Position numbers and translations under genes: made by a program | The notes under the pieces: model-generated | The model's input: the letters and a program-made list of their open reading frames with translations, nothing else | Told to the model about the DNA's origin: nothing | Databases searched by the model: none | Shown: one piece after another, positions 1 through 7,546 of the stretch | Position numbering within the stretch: position 1 is the first letter of the stretch | Layout of the letters: the number at the start of each line of letters is the position of its first letter | From: an uncultured Candidatus Saccharibacteria bacterium | GTDB lineage: Bacteria > Patescibacteriota > Saccharimonadia > Saccharimonadales > Saccharimonadaceae | Length of the DNA: 48,421 bases | Direction: 5' to 3' | NCBI GenBank assembly: GCA_948648655.1 | Contig: CAPKVJ010000010.1 | Coordinates: 1-48,421, forward strand

Positions 1-2
1 AC

Positions 3-707
3 AAATCCTACTGGGTAGCCAAGCTTAAAGACGGCAACTGTTGGATGACGCAGAACTTGGCATTAGATATTACTACAGCAGGGTTAAAGGCGAGTGATAC
101 TGATATTGAGAGTGATTGGAACAGCAGTAGTACATATCCTCCGACTAGTGCATCTGTGTGGGGGACCGGCATTTCTGGCGCTACTGATATGGGCATATAT
201 CATTGGAGCGGGGGTCTATATCCGTTAGTGAAACCCACGGAGTACAACTCTTGCGGATACACGGCGAGTAATTTTTATGAATGCATATCCAAGGGTGTAG
301 TTTCTCCAAGTTCAGCGCCCTCATCGCATTATACCATTGGTCATTATTATTCTTGGAATGCAGCCGCAGCTGGTACTGGTACGGCTGACGGTACTTCGAC
401 CGGTAGTGTCTGCCCGAAGAATTGGACGCTGCCCGATACTTCCCAATACAATTCTATGTTTTCAGCTTATGGCATCGCCTCATCTAATTCCTCGAAGAAT
501 CCCACTGGAGCTCCGCTATATATGACGCAATCGGGCGGAATAACAATAAATACCGGAACAGCTGGCATGATCGGTGGTGGCGGATTTTATCAAACAAAAG
601 GGGCGCAGAGCGGTGCCAATATTGGGACTTCTTATGCTAGTGCTGGTCCGAGCTCCACTATCGCAGGTCAGGGGAATGGTGCATCTGTGCGTTGTGTCGC
701 TCGCTAA
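3..707 (+). CDS. Secreted FISUMP/C-type-lectin-like protein, 3' part (5' end outside window)
   Basis: The reading frame is open from the first bases of the window, so the start lies to the left. The visible part opens with YWVAKLKDGNCWMTQNL, the hallmark of the FISUMP family (Fibrobacter succinogenes major paralogous domain), which is related to the C-type-lectin-like fold. It continues with GHYYSWNAA and VCPKNWTLPD and ends in SVRCVAR. About 235 residues are visible, rich in Ser, Thr, Gly and Asn, as expected of an exported surface protein. It is a paralogue of the minus-strand gene at the right edge: both contain DTDIESDWNSSS, GxYYxWNAA and SVRCVAR. The last 65 or so residues match the silent cassettes in this window. 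A hairpin terminator follows. Function is unknown; ligand binding or adhesion is inference from the fold. Confidence 0.8.
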   Translation, partial: KSYWVAKLKDGNCWMTQNLALDITTAGLKASDTDIESDWNSSSTYPPTSASVWGTGISGATDMGIYHWSGGLYPLVKPTEYNSCGYTASNFYECISKGVVSPSSAPSSHYTIGHYYSWNAAAAGTGTADGTSTGSVCPKNWTLPDTSQYNSMFSAYGIASSNSSKNPTGAPLYMTQSGGITINTGTAGMIGGGGFYQTKGAQSGANIGTSYASAGPSSTIAGQGNGASVRCVAR

Positions 708-729
708 TTACCCCGATAGTTAGCAACAT

Positions 730-758
730 AGAACCTCCCAAAACTCTTGGGAGGTTCT
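730..758 (+). terminator. Hairpin terminator after the left-edge lectin-like gene
   Basis: AGAACCTCCCA and TGGGAGGTTCT form a perfect 11-bp stem with a 7-nt loop, 22 nt after the stop codon. The following bases are only moderately T-rich. The hairpin sits between convergent units: the lectin-like gene and silent cassette 1. Confidence 0.75.
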
Positions 759-767
759 TCCTATCCT

Positions 768-803
768 CCTACTACCTATACTCTAACTAGCTAGGCAGCG
801 GAG
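768..803 (-). repeat. Conserved 36-bp cassette 3' end, copy 1
   Basis: This is the minus-strand copy of a 36-bp block that is identical at four places in the window. On the coding strand it starts CTCCGCTGCC, includes the stop codon TAG and ends GGTAGTAGG. In three copies, this one included, identity continues through AGGAT. It encodes LRCLAS-stop and then non-coding bases. Confidence 0.9.
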
Positions 804-987
804 GGATTGACCAAGCCAACGATTGTTGCTGCGACTAGAAGGAGCAACGCTATCTGCATAAACTCCTAAACGATAAGGATAATCTAAATATGGTGAAGTC
901 GGGCTACTATTGGACCAATATGTACCTTCGCTATCAGCACCCTGCAGTGAGCTAATACTAATGTAAATGCTCCCGCTGCGCACAAAA
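768..987 (-). pseudogene. Silent 3' cassette 1 of the lectin-like family
   Basis: On the minus strand the segment encodes SFVRSG, then a variable stretch with GTYWSN, then SLRCLAS and a stop. This is the C-terminal 65-70 residues of the lectin-like family seen at both window edges, without any N-terminal part. The frame stays open upstream to 1178, but that extension lies inside mraY and does not resemble the family. No promoter or ribosome binding site for this strand was found. The 5' motif (973-987) and the 36-bp 3' end (768-803) match the other cassettes, while the middle differs strongly. It lies between the left-edge gene and the mraY promoter. The likely role, as donor sequence for varying an expressed gene, is inference. 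Confidence 0.75.
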
Positions 988-1004
988 GAGGGGTTTGTAC
1001 GGCT

Positions 1005-1033
1005 TTGCATAGAGCTTAAAGCTGTGATATACT
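1005..1033 (+). promoter_or_regulatory. Sigma-70-type promoter for the mraY cluster
   Basis: TTGCAT (1005-1010) and TATACT (1028-1033) are separated by 17 bp. A start of transcription near 1040 leaves only about 10 nt before the chosen mraY ATG at 1050. The promoter immediately abuts the 5' side of silent cassette 1. Confidence 0.6.
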
Positions 1034-1049
1034 GGTGATAGGTACAGTT

Positions 1050-2078
1050 ATGGCAGACACGTTGAATAATGAAACATTTTATGGATTGATTTTGGCGATT
1101 TCGGCGTTTTTTTTGGCGACTTTTCTGACACCGATCTATACTTATTTCGCATATAAATATAAGTTTTGGAAGAAACAAAAAGAAGATGCAATGACGGGGG
1201 AGAAGTTAAAAGTCGTGGCGAAATTGCATGCGAAGAAGATTGCGCGGCATTTTCCGACGATGGCAGGGGTGATTGGCGTAGTGACGGTTTTTTTGGTGAC
1301 TTGGATATGTAACTTCAATCGTGAACAGACGTGGTTGCCGCTGGCTGGATTTATCGGGGGGAGTATTGTTGGGTTTATCGATGATTTGATAAATGTGTTT
1401 GGTAGTGGTAAGGGGGCAGCTGGACTGCGTGCGCCGGTGAAATTTGCGATGATTACTGCAATTGGAGTGTGGCTAGGGTGGTGGTTCGCAGTGAAACTAG
1501 GTTGGACAGACATCATGGTACCATTTGTGGGTGATATTGAAGTTGGTGCGGTGGGGATGATTTTGATATTTGCATTTGCGGTGGTGGCGACGTCAAATGC
1601 GGTAAATATTTCTGATGGTTTGGATGGGTTGGCGGGTGGATTAGCGATGATAGCTTATGGAGCTTATGGTGTGATTGCGCTATTTCAAGGTAATTGGATG
1701 TTGACTGGATTTTGTTTGACGGTAGCAGGATGGCTTCTGTCATATATATGGTTCAATGTGCCGCCGGCACGTTTTATGATGGGTGATACAGGGTCGTTTG
1801 CATTGGGTGCGGGGCTGGGCGTTGTAGCGATGATGACGAATGCTTTCTTCCTTTTGCCGATTATTGGAATTATATTTGTGGTTGAGGCTGGGTCGAGCTT
1901 GATTCAGATATTCTGGAAAAAGGTTTTTCATAAGAAATTGTTTGTGTCGGCACCGATTCACCATCATCTTGAGGCGACGGGTTGGGGGGAGGCGAAGATC
2001 GTGATGCGTTTTTGGGTGATAGCGGGTGTATTTGCGATTTTAGGTATTTTTGTGGCAGCACAAGGAGGAATTATATAA
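1050..2078 (+). CDS. mraY: Phospho-N-acetylmuramoyl-pentapeptide transferase (MraY)
   Basis: MraY transfers phospho-MurNAc-pentapeptide from UDP to undecaprenyl phosphate and makes lipid I at the inner membrane face. The protein has about ten membrane segments and the family motifs: FIDDLINV, NAVNISDGLDGLAGG with the catalytic Asp region, FMMGDTGSFALG, and the C-terminal PIHHHLEATGW followed by KIVMRFW. The ATG at 1050 (MADTLNN) is preferred over an in-frame codon at 1035, because the promoter -10 box ends at 1033 and 1035 would lie upstream of the predicted transcript start. At 342 residues the length is normal. It heads the cluster mraY - small ORF - ftsW - murG - ftsQ-like. An 8-T run lies early in the coding sequence near 1107-1114. 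Confidence 0.95.
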   Translation: MADTLNNETFYGLILAISAFFLATFLTPIYTYFAYKYKFWKKQKEDAMTGEKLKVVAKLHAKKIARHFPTMAGVIGVVTVFLVTWICNFNREQTWLPLAGFIGGSIVGFIDDLINVFGSGKGAAGLRAPVKFAMITAIGVWLGWWFAVKLGWTDIMVPFVGDIEVGAVGMILIFAFAVVATSNAVNISDGLDGLAGGLAMIAYGAYGVIALFQGNWMLTGFCLTVAGWLLSYIWFNVPPARFMMGDTGSFALGAGLGVVAMMTNAFFLLPIIGIIFVVEAGSSLIQIFWKKVFHKKLFVSAPIHHHLEATGWGEAKIVMRFWVIAGVFAILGIFVAAQGGII

Positions 2079-2079
2079 A

Positions 2080-2187
2080 GTGGGCGATGGGATGGTAGCA
2101 GGATTACTAAAGGCTGTATTTGGAATCGCGTTTGCAATTGTCTTGGTAATGCTTCTGGCATCGTTTTTAATGGATAACATGTATTGA
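2080..2187 (+). CDS. Tiny single-pass membrane protein between mraY and ftsW
   Basis: A 35-codon frame with GTG start at 2080 sits one base after the mraY stop. Its ribosome binding site AAGGAGG (2062-2068) lies inside the mraY end, 11 nt upstream. An internal ATG at 2092 would give 31 residues. The product is almost entirely hydrophobic (GLLKAVFGIAFAIVLVMLLASFLM), so it should be one membrane helix with short ends. Its TGA stop (2185-2187) shares its last base with the ftsW ATG, which suggests translational coupling; ftsW has no Shine-Dalgarno of its own. The position is where murD usually stands in this cluster. No family was recognised. It may be a small divisome or MraY/FtsW partner (inference), or mainly a coupling leader. 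Confidence 0.6.
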   Translation: MGDGMVAGLLKAVFGIAFAIVLVMLLASFLMDNMY

Positions 2188-3395
2188 TGCGTAGACATAA
2201 AAGTGATCGAGTGATTGGTGTGCTTACTATAGGACTTTTGGCTTTAGGTTTGATTGTGATTTATGCAATTGGACCAATGCGTGCAAATGTTTCTAATGCG
2301 GCTTACGGTACTGATTATAGTGAAAATTATTTCTTTTTGCAGCAAGTAAGGAATGTCTTGCTGGCATTGATGGTTTTTGTGATAGCTTTTAAGCTACCTT
2401 ATAAAATTATACGAAAGTGGGGGAAGGTGATGATTGTGGTGGGTTTGGGGCTGTGTGCTTTGTTGGCATTGATGGCAGCTATCAATAGTCCAGTAGCAAG
2501 TTGTGAGCTGGGGGCGTGTCGTTGGTTTAAGATTTCAAGTTTGAGTTTGCAGCCGGCAGAGGTTTTGAAGTTTTCGCTAGTGATCTATCTTGCTGGATTA
2601 ATGGCGGAACGTAAGAAAGAAGGGAAGCTGGATAGCTGGTCAGATTTTTGGTTGCCATTTATCATAGTGAGTGGGTTGTCATTGATCTTTGTAGTAGTGA
2701 TACAGAAGGATTTGGGAACGGGCGTGAGCGTGATGGCGATTATCCTTGCAATGCTGTTTATGAGTGGAGTGAAATTAAGATATTTTGCGATTACGCTGGC
2801 GGTGGTTTTGGTGGCAGCGGTGGGGTCAATTGTCGTGTCGCCGCATCGAATGGAGCGATTAATGACATTTAATGCGGAGGATTCAAGCGATTCTTATCAT
2901 ATTGAGAATGCAATGATTGCAATTGGTACAGGAGGGTTTTTGGGGGTAGGTATTGGGAATAGTGTGCAAGCGACGGGTTATTTGCCAGAGTCAATTAATG
3001 ATTCGGTGTTTGCAATCATGGGAGAGACATTTGGTTTCGTGGGGCTGGTCGTGGTATTGGGATGTTTTACAGTTTTGTTACTGCGTTTACTAAAGGCAGC
3101 GAATTACTTGCATGATGACGAAGAATCGCTGGTTATGATAGGGATTTTTGCTTGGGCGGCAGCGCATGTGGTAGTAAATATTTCTTCAATGACGGGGCTG
3201 ATTCCGCTTACAGGGATTACTTTGCCGCTTTTGAGCTACGGCGGTACAAGTATGTTGTTTATGACGGCGGCTTTGGGCTTGGCGTTGCAATTAACTTGTT
3301 ATACGAGTAGGGAACCACGTAAAGAAAAGCAGGAGGGTGAAGTAGCTATCAGCAGTCGTGGACAGGAAGGGCAGAGAAGGAGGGCGAGAATATGA
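2187..3395 (+). CDS. ftsW: Lipid II polymerase of the SEDS family (FtsW)
   Basis: SEDS glycosyltransferase that polymerises lipid II at the septum together with a class B PBP. About ten membrane segments are visible, with the SEDS signatures CRWFKISSLSLQPAEVLKF, QKDLGTGVSV with the conserved Asp, the long extracytoplasmic segment GYLPESINDSVFAIMGETFGFVG, and GLIPLTGITLPLLSYGGTSM near the C-terminus. The context beside mraY and murG favours FtsW over RodA. The start is the ATG at 2187, which overlaps the stop of the preceding tiny ORF. The C-terminal tail (last ~35 residues) is charged and Arg-rich (GQEGQRRRARI). Its TGA overlaps the murG ATG by four bases (ATGA). Confidence 0.93.
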   Translation: MRRHKSDRVIGVLTIGLLALGLIVIYAIGPMRANVSNAAYGTDYSENYFFLQQVRNVLLALMVFVIAFKLPYKIIRKWGKVMIVVGLGLCALLALMAAINSPVASCELGACRWFKISSLSLQPAEVLKFSLVIYLAGLMAERKKEGKLDSWSDFWLPFIIVSGLSLIFVVVIQKDLGTGVSVMAIILAMLFMSGVKLRYFAITLAVVLVAAVGSIVVSPHRMERLMTFNAEDSSDSYHIENAMIAIGTGGFLGVGIGNSVQATGYLPESINDSVFAIMGETFGFVGLVVVLGCFTVLLLRLLKAANYLHDDEESLVMIGIFAWAAAHVVVNISSMTGLIPLTGITLPLLSYGGTSMLFMTAALGLALQLTCYTSREPRKEKQEGEVAISSRGQEGQRRRARI

Positions 3396-4639
3396 AAATG
3401 TTGGTAGTGGGGGGTGGATCTGGGGGACATATTACGCCGGCGGTGGCAGTGATTAGGGAAGTACTGGAACAACGGCCGCGTACGAGAGTGGAGTTTTGGA
3501 CGGACCGAAAGTATTATAAAAATGTTGTAAAAATTACAACAGAAATTGGGATGCGTTGGGGGCGGAGTGCCGACACGAGAGTAGGGAAGGTGCCGTATAT
3601 TCGCGTACGGAAGATTTGCGCAGGGAAGTTTCATCGGTATGCTGGTTGGAAATTGCGGGATTGGTTTGAAAATTGGTGGATTGTTTTGAAGGATCTGATA
3701 TGGGGGAATCTAGTAGGTTTTATAGGGTTTGTTGCGGGATTTTTGCAGAGCTTTTGGCGGTTGGTTTTGCCAAGTAGGCGTCCAGATGTGATTTTCTTAA
3801 AGGGCGGATTTGTAGGATTACCGGTGGGTTTGGTGGCAAAGATACTGAAAATACCTTATATCGTGCATGAATCGGATGCCGTACCGGGTTTGGCGAATCG
3901 TTTGTTGATGAAGCGAGCAGCAGTGGTGGCAACAGGCATGGAAATGAAGGGGGATGACAGATTTGTGCAGGTCGGTACGCCGGTAGCAACGGAATTTAAG
4001 ATGGTGAGCGAAACGAAGCAAAAGACCTTAAAGAAGGCTTTTGGGTTTGATCCAGAGAGACCACTAGTGGTAGTGACTGGTGGAAGTCAGGGATCGCTAA
4101 ATATTGATGAGGCCATGAAGGTGATTTTGCCGGATATGTTGAAATTTGCTAGTGTAGGTTTGGTGGCGGGGAGGAAATGGTATGAAGAAATGACCGAGTT
4201 AAAAAAATATGAGGAGTGGGATAAGGCTAAATTGCAATCAAATTTTCGGCTTTGGGAATTTAATTCTGTGATGCATGAATTGATGGGGGCGGCAGATGTA
4301 GTGGTTAGTCGTGCTGGAGCGACGACAATTGCGGAACTTGCAGCATTAAAAAAAGCGGTGGTCTTGGTGCCGTTTGAAAAGTTGCCAGGTGGGCATCAGG
4401 TGAAAAATGCTGAATTGTTGGTAAAAATGGGGGCGGCAGTGATGGTAACTGACGAGCAAATGCGCCAGCAGCCAGAAATGTTGCTAAATGAGGTGAGGCA
4501 TTTGGTGCGTTCGCCTAGAGTGCGAACAGATTTGGCAGAAAAATTGCATGCGGAGGCCAAAACAGATGCAGCCAAACAATTAGCGGATATAGTTCTGACA
4601 ATAGGGGAGGGAACTAGAGTGAAGAAGCTGAAGAAGTAG
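3392..4639 (+). CDS. murG: UDP-GlcNAc:lipid I N-acetylglucosaminyltransferase (MurG) with a hydrophobic insertion
   Basis: MurG adds GlcNAc to lipid I to make lipid II on the cytoplasmic membrane face (GT-B fold, family GT28). Seen: the N-terminal glycine loop GGSGGHITPA (residues 8-17), HESDAVPGLANR, VTGGSQGS, VSRAGATTIAEL with the acceptor/donor region, and PGGHQVKNAELL. The protein has 415 residues against the usual 350-370. The extra length is mostly an insertion at about residues 75-128 rich in Trp, Phe and Leu (WFENWWIVLKDLIW), which replaces the short membrane-association loop. A good ribosome binding site, GGAGGG, lies ahead of the ATG, and the gene overlaps ftsW by 4 bp. Confidence 0.94.
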   Translation: MKMLVVGGGSGGHITPAVAVIREVLEQRPRTRVEFWTDRKYYKNVVKITTEIGMRWGRSADTRVGKVPYIRVRKICAGKFHRYAGWKLRDWFENWWIVLKDLIWGNLVGFIGFVAGFLQSFWRLVLPSRRPDVIFLKGGFVGLPVGLVAKILKIPYIVHESDAVPGLANRLLMKRAAVVATGMEMKGDDRFVQVGTPVATEFKMVSETKQKTLKKAFGFDPERPLVVVTGGSQGSLNIDEAMKVILPDMLKFASVGLVAGRKWYEEMTELKKYEEWDKAKLQSNFRLWEFNSVMHELMGAADVVVSRAGATTIAELAALKKAVVLVPFEKLPGGHQVKNAELLVKMGAAVMVTDEQMRQQPEMLLNEVRHLVRSPRVRTDLAEKLHAEAKTDAAKQLADIVLTIGEGTRVKKLKK

Positions 4640-4653
4640 GAGGATATTAGAGA

Positions 4654-5223
4654 ATGCGTGGGCAAGGTAAGCATAAGGGGGAACAATTAAAACGGGGAAG
4701 GACGATAGTCGCAGAGCGGGAGCAAGCCGAGTCTGAATCAGAGCGCATGCAAGCTCGACGTAAAGCACATCGTAAAAAAACAAGGAGTTTTGTGATAGTG
4801 GTACTCATTGTGACGGCTTTGACGCTAGGTGTGTATCTAGGGATGAAAGAGCTGTCGCGTGAACATTATGGGATAGAGGGTGGGCGGCAAGATGGGGCGG
4901 AACTAGATATTAAAGCGCAGATTATCGATGAAGACAATAGAGGGCAGGTTTCGACGCGGATGCGAGAATATATTGCACAGCTAGAAGGAGACTTTCGTGA
5001 TTTGGGCTATACTGTAACAAAGGTAACTATACCAACTGGAACTAGCCGAGAGCTATATGTGGATTTAGCGGAAAAGGAGGGGACTTTCTTTAAGGTGAAT
5101 ATTGATCGGGGAACGGCTGTCACGGCTGAAGACGCAACGAGGATGCTGAAATATATTGATGAAAAAGGCGTTCAGCCAGGCTATATCGATATAAGGGTGG
5201 CGGGTAAGGCATATTATAAATAA
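4654..5223 (+). CDS. FtsQ/DivIB-like division protein, shortened
   Basis: The 189-residue product has a basic cytoplasmic N-terminus, one membrane helix (about residues 44-64) and an extracytoplasmic domain of about 120 residues. The end, GVQPGYIDIRVAGKAYYK, resembles the closing strand of FtsQ/DivIB (consensus yIDLR..g..yy). Its place after murG in a division cluster also fits FtsQ, which scaffolds FtsB and FtsL. No clear POTRA domain follows the membrane helix, and the protein is shorter than typical FtsQ (about 250-280), so it would be a reduced or fast-evolving version. The ATG at 4654 has AGGAGG about 12 nt upstream. It is probably the last gene of the cluster. The assignment rests on the C-terminal motif and the context. 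Confidence 0.6.
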   Translation: MRGQGKHKGEQLKRGRTIVAEREQAESESERMQARRKAHRKKTRSFVIVVLIVTALTLGVYLGMKELSREHYGIEGGRQDGAELDIKAQIIDEDNRGQVSTRMREYIAQLEGDFRDLGYTVTKVTIPTGTSRELYVDLAEKEGTFFKVNIDRGTAVTAEDATRMLKYIDEKGVQPGYIDIRVAGKAYYK

Positions 5224-5565
5224 AATGGGTGTTTTGGTGGCTGGTTGGACTTGTTTTGAAATTCCCTGTATTGTTCGGGTTTTGTTCTGGACGGAAAAGT
5301 TAGTGTAAAGAAGCTGTATGGATGAGTCACCGAGTGGTTTGGGATTTTAGATAGAAAGATTGTTTTTAGTAAAAAATGAAGGGAATTTGAAGAAAAATGG
5401 ATTTTGGTAAAAAAAGTTTAAATGGAGTGGAAAAAAAGTGGCTAGGCTGTATATGAGTATATTCAAGCTATTTACCTCTATTCTATGTCGCAAAAGATAT
5501 ATTGTGCGACATTAGATTTCACTCGAAAAGATGATTGTTTGTGCGTCTTTTCCTGCCAAATTGAA
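5224..5565. other. Intergenic stretch with two hairpins, no gene seen
   Basis: No convincing coding frame lies here. Two inverted repeats are visible: ATGTCGCA (5485-5492) with TGCGACAT (5505-5512), and GAAAAGA (5525-5531) with TCTTTTC (5546-5552). They lie between convergent units (ftsQ-like, plus strand, and the secreted repeat protein, minus strand), and the second could contribute to termination. The first 250 bp after ftsQ-like are T- and G-rich without further visible structure. Confidence 0.5.
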
Positions 5566-5590
5566 TACCCCGCGATGGTGCTGCGGGGTA
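5566..5590 (-). terminator. Terminator of the secreted repeat protein gene
   Basis: TACCCCGC (5566-5573) and GCGGGGTA (5583-5590) pair perfectly around a 9-nt loop, about 64 nt downstream of the stop of the minus-strand gene at 5654. Confidence 0.65.
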
Positions 5591-5653
5591 ATTTCTAAAG
5601 GACAAAAGGAGGATTGCTGCAGGTCCGCTGGAGCTGCAAGAACCGAGTAGGTT

Positions 5654-7399
5654 TTAGAATGGCTCTACTTCCTGATAATTATCACCGCCGTTTGTAGATG
5701 GTTTTTCTGTTGGCGCGGTGGGTTTATCATCGTCAGGATTTGCAGGCTCGCTGGAGCTGCCAGCAGAATCGACCTTGTAGGTCGTCAGCCAGTTACTGAT
5801 AAAATCTTTTGTAACTATCGATGGCTGATTGGTGGGCTTGGATTGCACACTGTATATGAGTGCAATTTGCCCATTAGTGGCTTTTGCCTCGACCGCTGCA
5901 TAGAACGAATAACGGTCATTCTCGAAACGCTGTTGGACTTTTGCCCCAGTATTTTCGATTTCGGTGTATGACCATCGATCTTGAGTCGCCTCAAGATCGA
6001 GCTGCTCCATAGCAGCTGCAGCGGCTGCAGACAATTGCTCGTCTGGAATCGGTTGCTCTTCGGCAGGGCCAGGTTCGGGTGTTGGTGCCTCCTCATCGTC
6101 TTTTTTCGCGGCTTTATAAGTCTCGAAATATGCTGTGATGTCGTCCCAGTCTCGCTCTGTACCTGCGCCGTCTGGGTTGGGGAATAAGATGTATTTGACC
6201 TTTATGGTAGAGATATATTCCCCGCTAGCTTCGATTTTGAGCTTGAACTTGTATTTCGAGTTTTCAAATAGCTCTTCGATGCTAGCCCCTGTGTCAGATT
6301 TCTTCGTGTAGGTCCAGTCCGTTTCAGCTGCTTTAGCATTTACTCGTGCGAGTGCTTTGACTGCAGCATCTTGGAGGTCTTTGGCGCTTGCGGGAACGAG
6401 CCCATCTTCTGGGTCGGTAGGGTCATCAGGCTCGGGCACGACTGCGTATTTTTTGATCCAGCTTATGATTTCCTCTCGGCTGGAAGTTGTATAGTCAGAC
6501 TTACCCTTGAGGGAATAACGAATGATTCCCTTTCCGTTACCTCCGTCAATGGCTTTGAGCATGGCGATAAAATTATATTCCGAATTCTGGAATTTAATTT
6601 TGATGCAGGCCGTACCATCTCCTGATGTAGTTGTGAGCCAATTATTGGCTTTTCCAGTGGCAATCAGACTGTTTGACGCGTTTTTTGCTAATGCGATAAG
6701 CGCGTCGTTACTGACTGGATCTGGATCTTTATTAGTGCTGCCGCTGGTTGTTTTCTTATATTTCTCCAGATAAGTTTTGATCTTTTTCTCATTGGATTTT
6801 TTGCCATTGAGTGTGAAACTTATCTTTGGGCCCTTTATATTGCGCGTTACAGTGACTTTTACGGTCGCTTTTTTGGGCTGCATAAATGTCATTGTTGCAA
6901 TAGATCTTGCCGTGCTGCTTTTGAAGCTCGTTTTGGAGCTCCAGCCGCGAGATTTGCCGTATTTTGCAAGGCCGTCGGTCTTGGATTTCGCACGGTTCTT
7001 TAACAAGGCTTTGATACAGGAGCTTTTCTTATACTTCTTGAGGCCTTGTTTGACTTCAGAAGAATTAAATTTTTTGCCGTTGCGCAAGAAATATGTTGTA
7101 TATTTCTTGCCTGATCGCTGCGTCACTTGTGTGTAAACATAGTTGACACTCTCACCTGTACGAACCAATTTGAGCCTCTTTGTGATTTTGCTCTTGGTCG
7201 CACCTTTTTGCTTCGTGGATAAGTCCCAACCGTAATAGTTGCCGTAGGACTTAATTTTTGCCGTCTCGGCATCAGCCTTTTTCTGAACAGCTGTTTTGGT
7301 TGTCTTGGTTGCGGCTTGTGTTGGTACTGTCGGCGCGATCATGAGTGCACTAACTAATATCACCAGAGTTACAAAAAATTTTGAGAACATTTTCTTCAT
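5654..7399 (-). CDS. Secreted protein with five degenerate ~90-residue repeats
   Basis: The 581-residue product starts with a classic signal peptide (MKKMFSKFF, a hydrophobic core, cleavage probably after PTQA near residue 29). The mature part holds five tandem degenerate repeats of about 85-95 residues. Each begins with an Ala/Lys-rich helix, then a G-N-W or D-W-like turn (YGWDLS, RGWSSK, NNWLTT, TDWTYT, DRWSYT), two or three strands, and a closing LxxYKK or TYK motif. The first two repeats are very basic and the last three acidic, joined by Pro/Asp/Glu linkers (PDPVSN, PEPDDPTDPED, PTPEPGPAEE). The C-terminus is Pro/Glu-rich without a sortase motif. A strong SD (AAAGGAGGG) precedes the ATG. 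No family was recognised; it is probably an exported surface or cell-wall-binding protein (inference). Confidence 0.75.
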   Translation of the reverse strand: MKKMFSKFFVTLVILVSALMIAPTVPTQAATKTTKTAVQKKADAETAKIKSYGNYYGWDLSTKQKGATKSKITKRLKLVRTGESVNYVYTQVTQRSGKKYTTYFLRNGKKFNSSEVKQGLKKYKKSSCIKALLKNRAKSKTDGLAKYGKSRGWSSKTSFKSSTARSIATMTFMQPKKATVKVTVTRNIKGPKISFTLNGKKSNEKKIKTYLEKYKKTTSGSTNKDPDPVSNDALIALAKNASNSLIATGKANNWLTTTSGDGTACIKIKFQNSEYNFIAMLKAIDGGNGKGIIRYSLKGKSDYTTSSREEIISWIKKYAVVPEPDDPTDPEDGLVPASAKDLQDAAVKALARVNAKAAETDWTYTKKSDTGASIEELFENSKYKFKLKIEASGEYISTIKVKYILFPNPDGAGTERDWDDITAYFETYKAAKKDDEEAPTPEPGPAEEQPIPDEQLSAAAAAAMEQLDLEATQDRWSYTEIENTGAKVQQRFENDRYSFYAAVEAKATNGQIALIYSVQSKPTNQPSIVTKDFISNWLTTYKVDSAGSSSEPANPDDDKPTAPTEKPSTNGGDNYQEVEPF

Positions 7400-7482
7400 A
7401 ATGTTCCCTCCTTTCAGGTTTTAATGTGCCACCCCAAACGGAGTGGCGTTAATTAGCTACTTCGTGGGATTGCTATACTACT

Positions 7483-7511
7483 ATTGTAGCATATGTACCC
7501 TAAAAAGTCAA
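7483..7511 (-). promoter_or_regulatory. Promoter and structured leader of the secreted repeat protein
   Basis: On the minus strand TTGACT and TACAAT are separated by 17 bp. The leader of about 75 nt contains the hairpin GCCACTCC-GTTT-GGGGTGGC and ends with a strong SD. The -35 region lies in CTATTGACTTTTT, which also occurs before the genes at 21415 and 28341, and nearly so before 27445. Confidence 0.7.
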
Positions 7512-7546
7512 TAGTGATTTATGGTTTACTGTGGCTTTTGCAACTA

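Noticed and set aside
783..1178. A 131-residue gene on the minus strand
   Set aside because: Only the last 70 or so codons resemble the lectin-like family; the first half is antisense to the start of mraY and its promoter.
5224..5653. A small gene after ftsQ-like
   Set aside because: No frame has a plausible start, ribosome binding site and composition.
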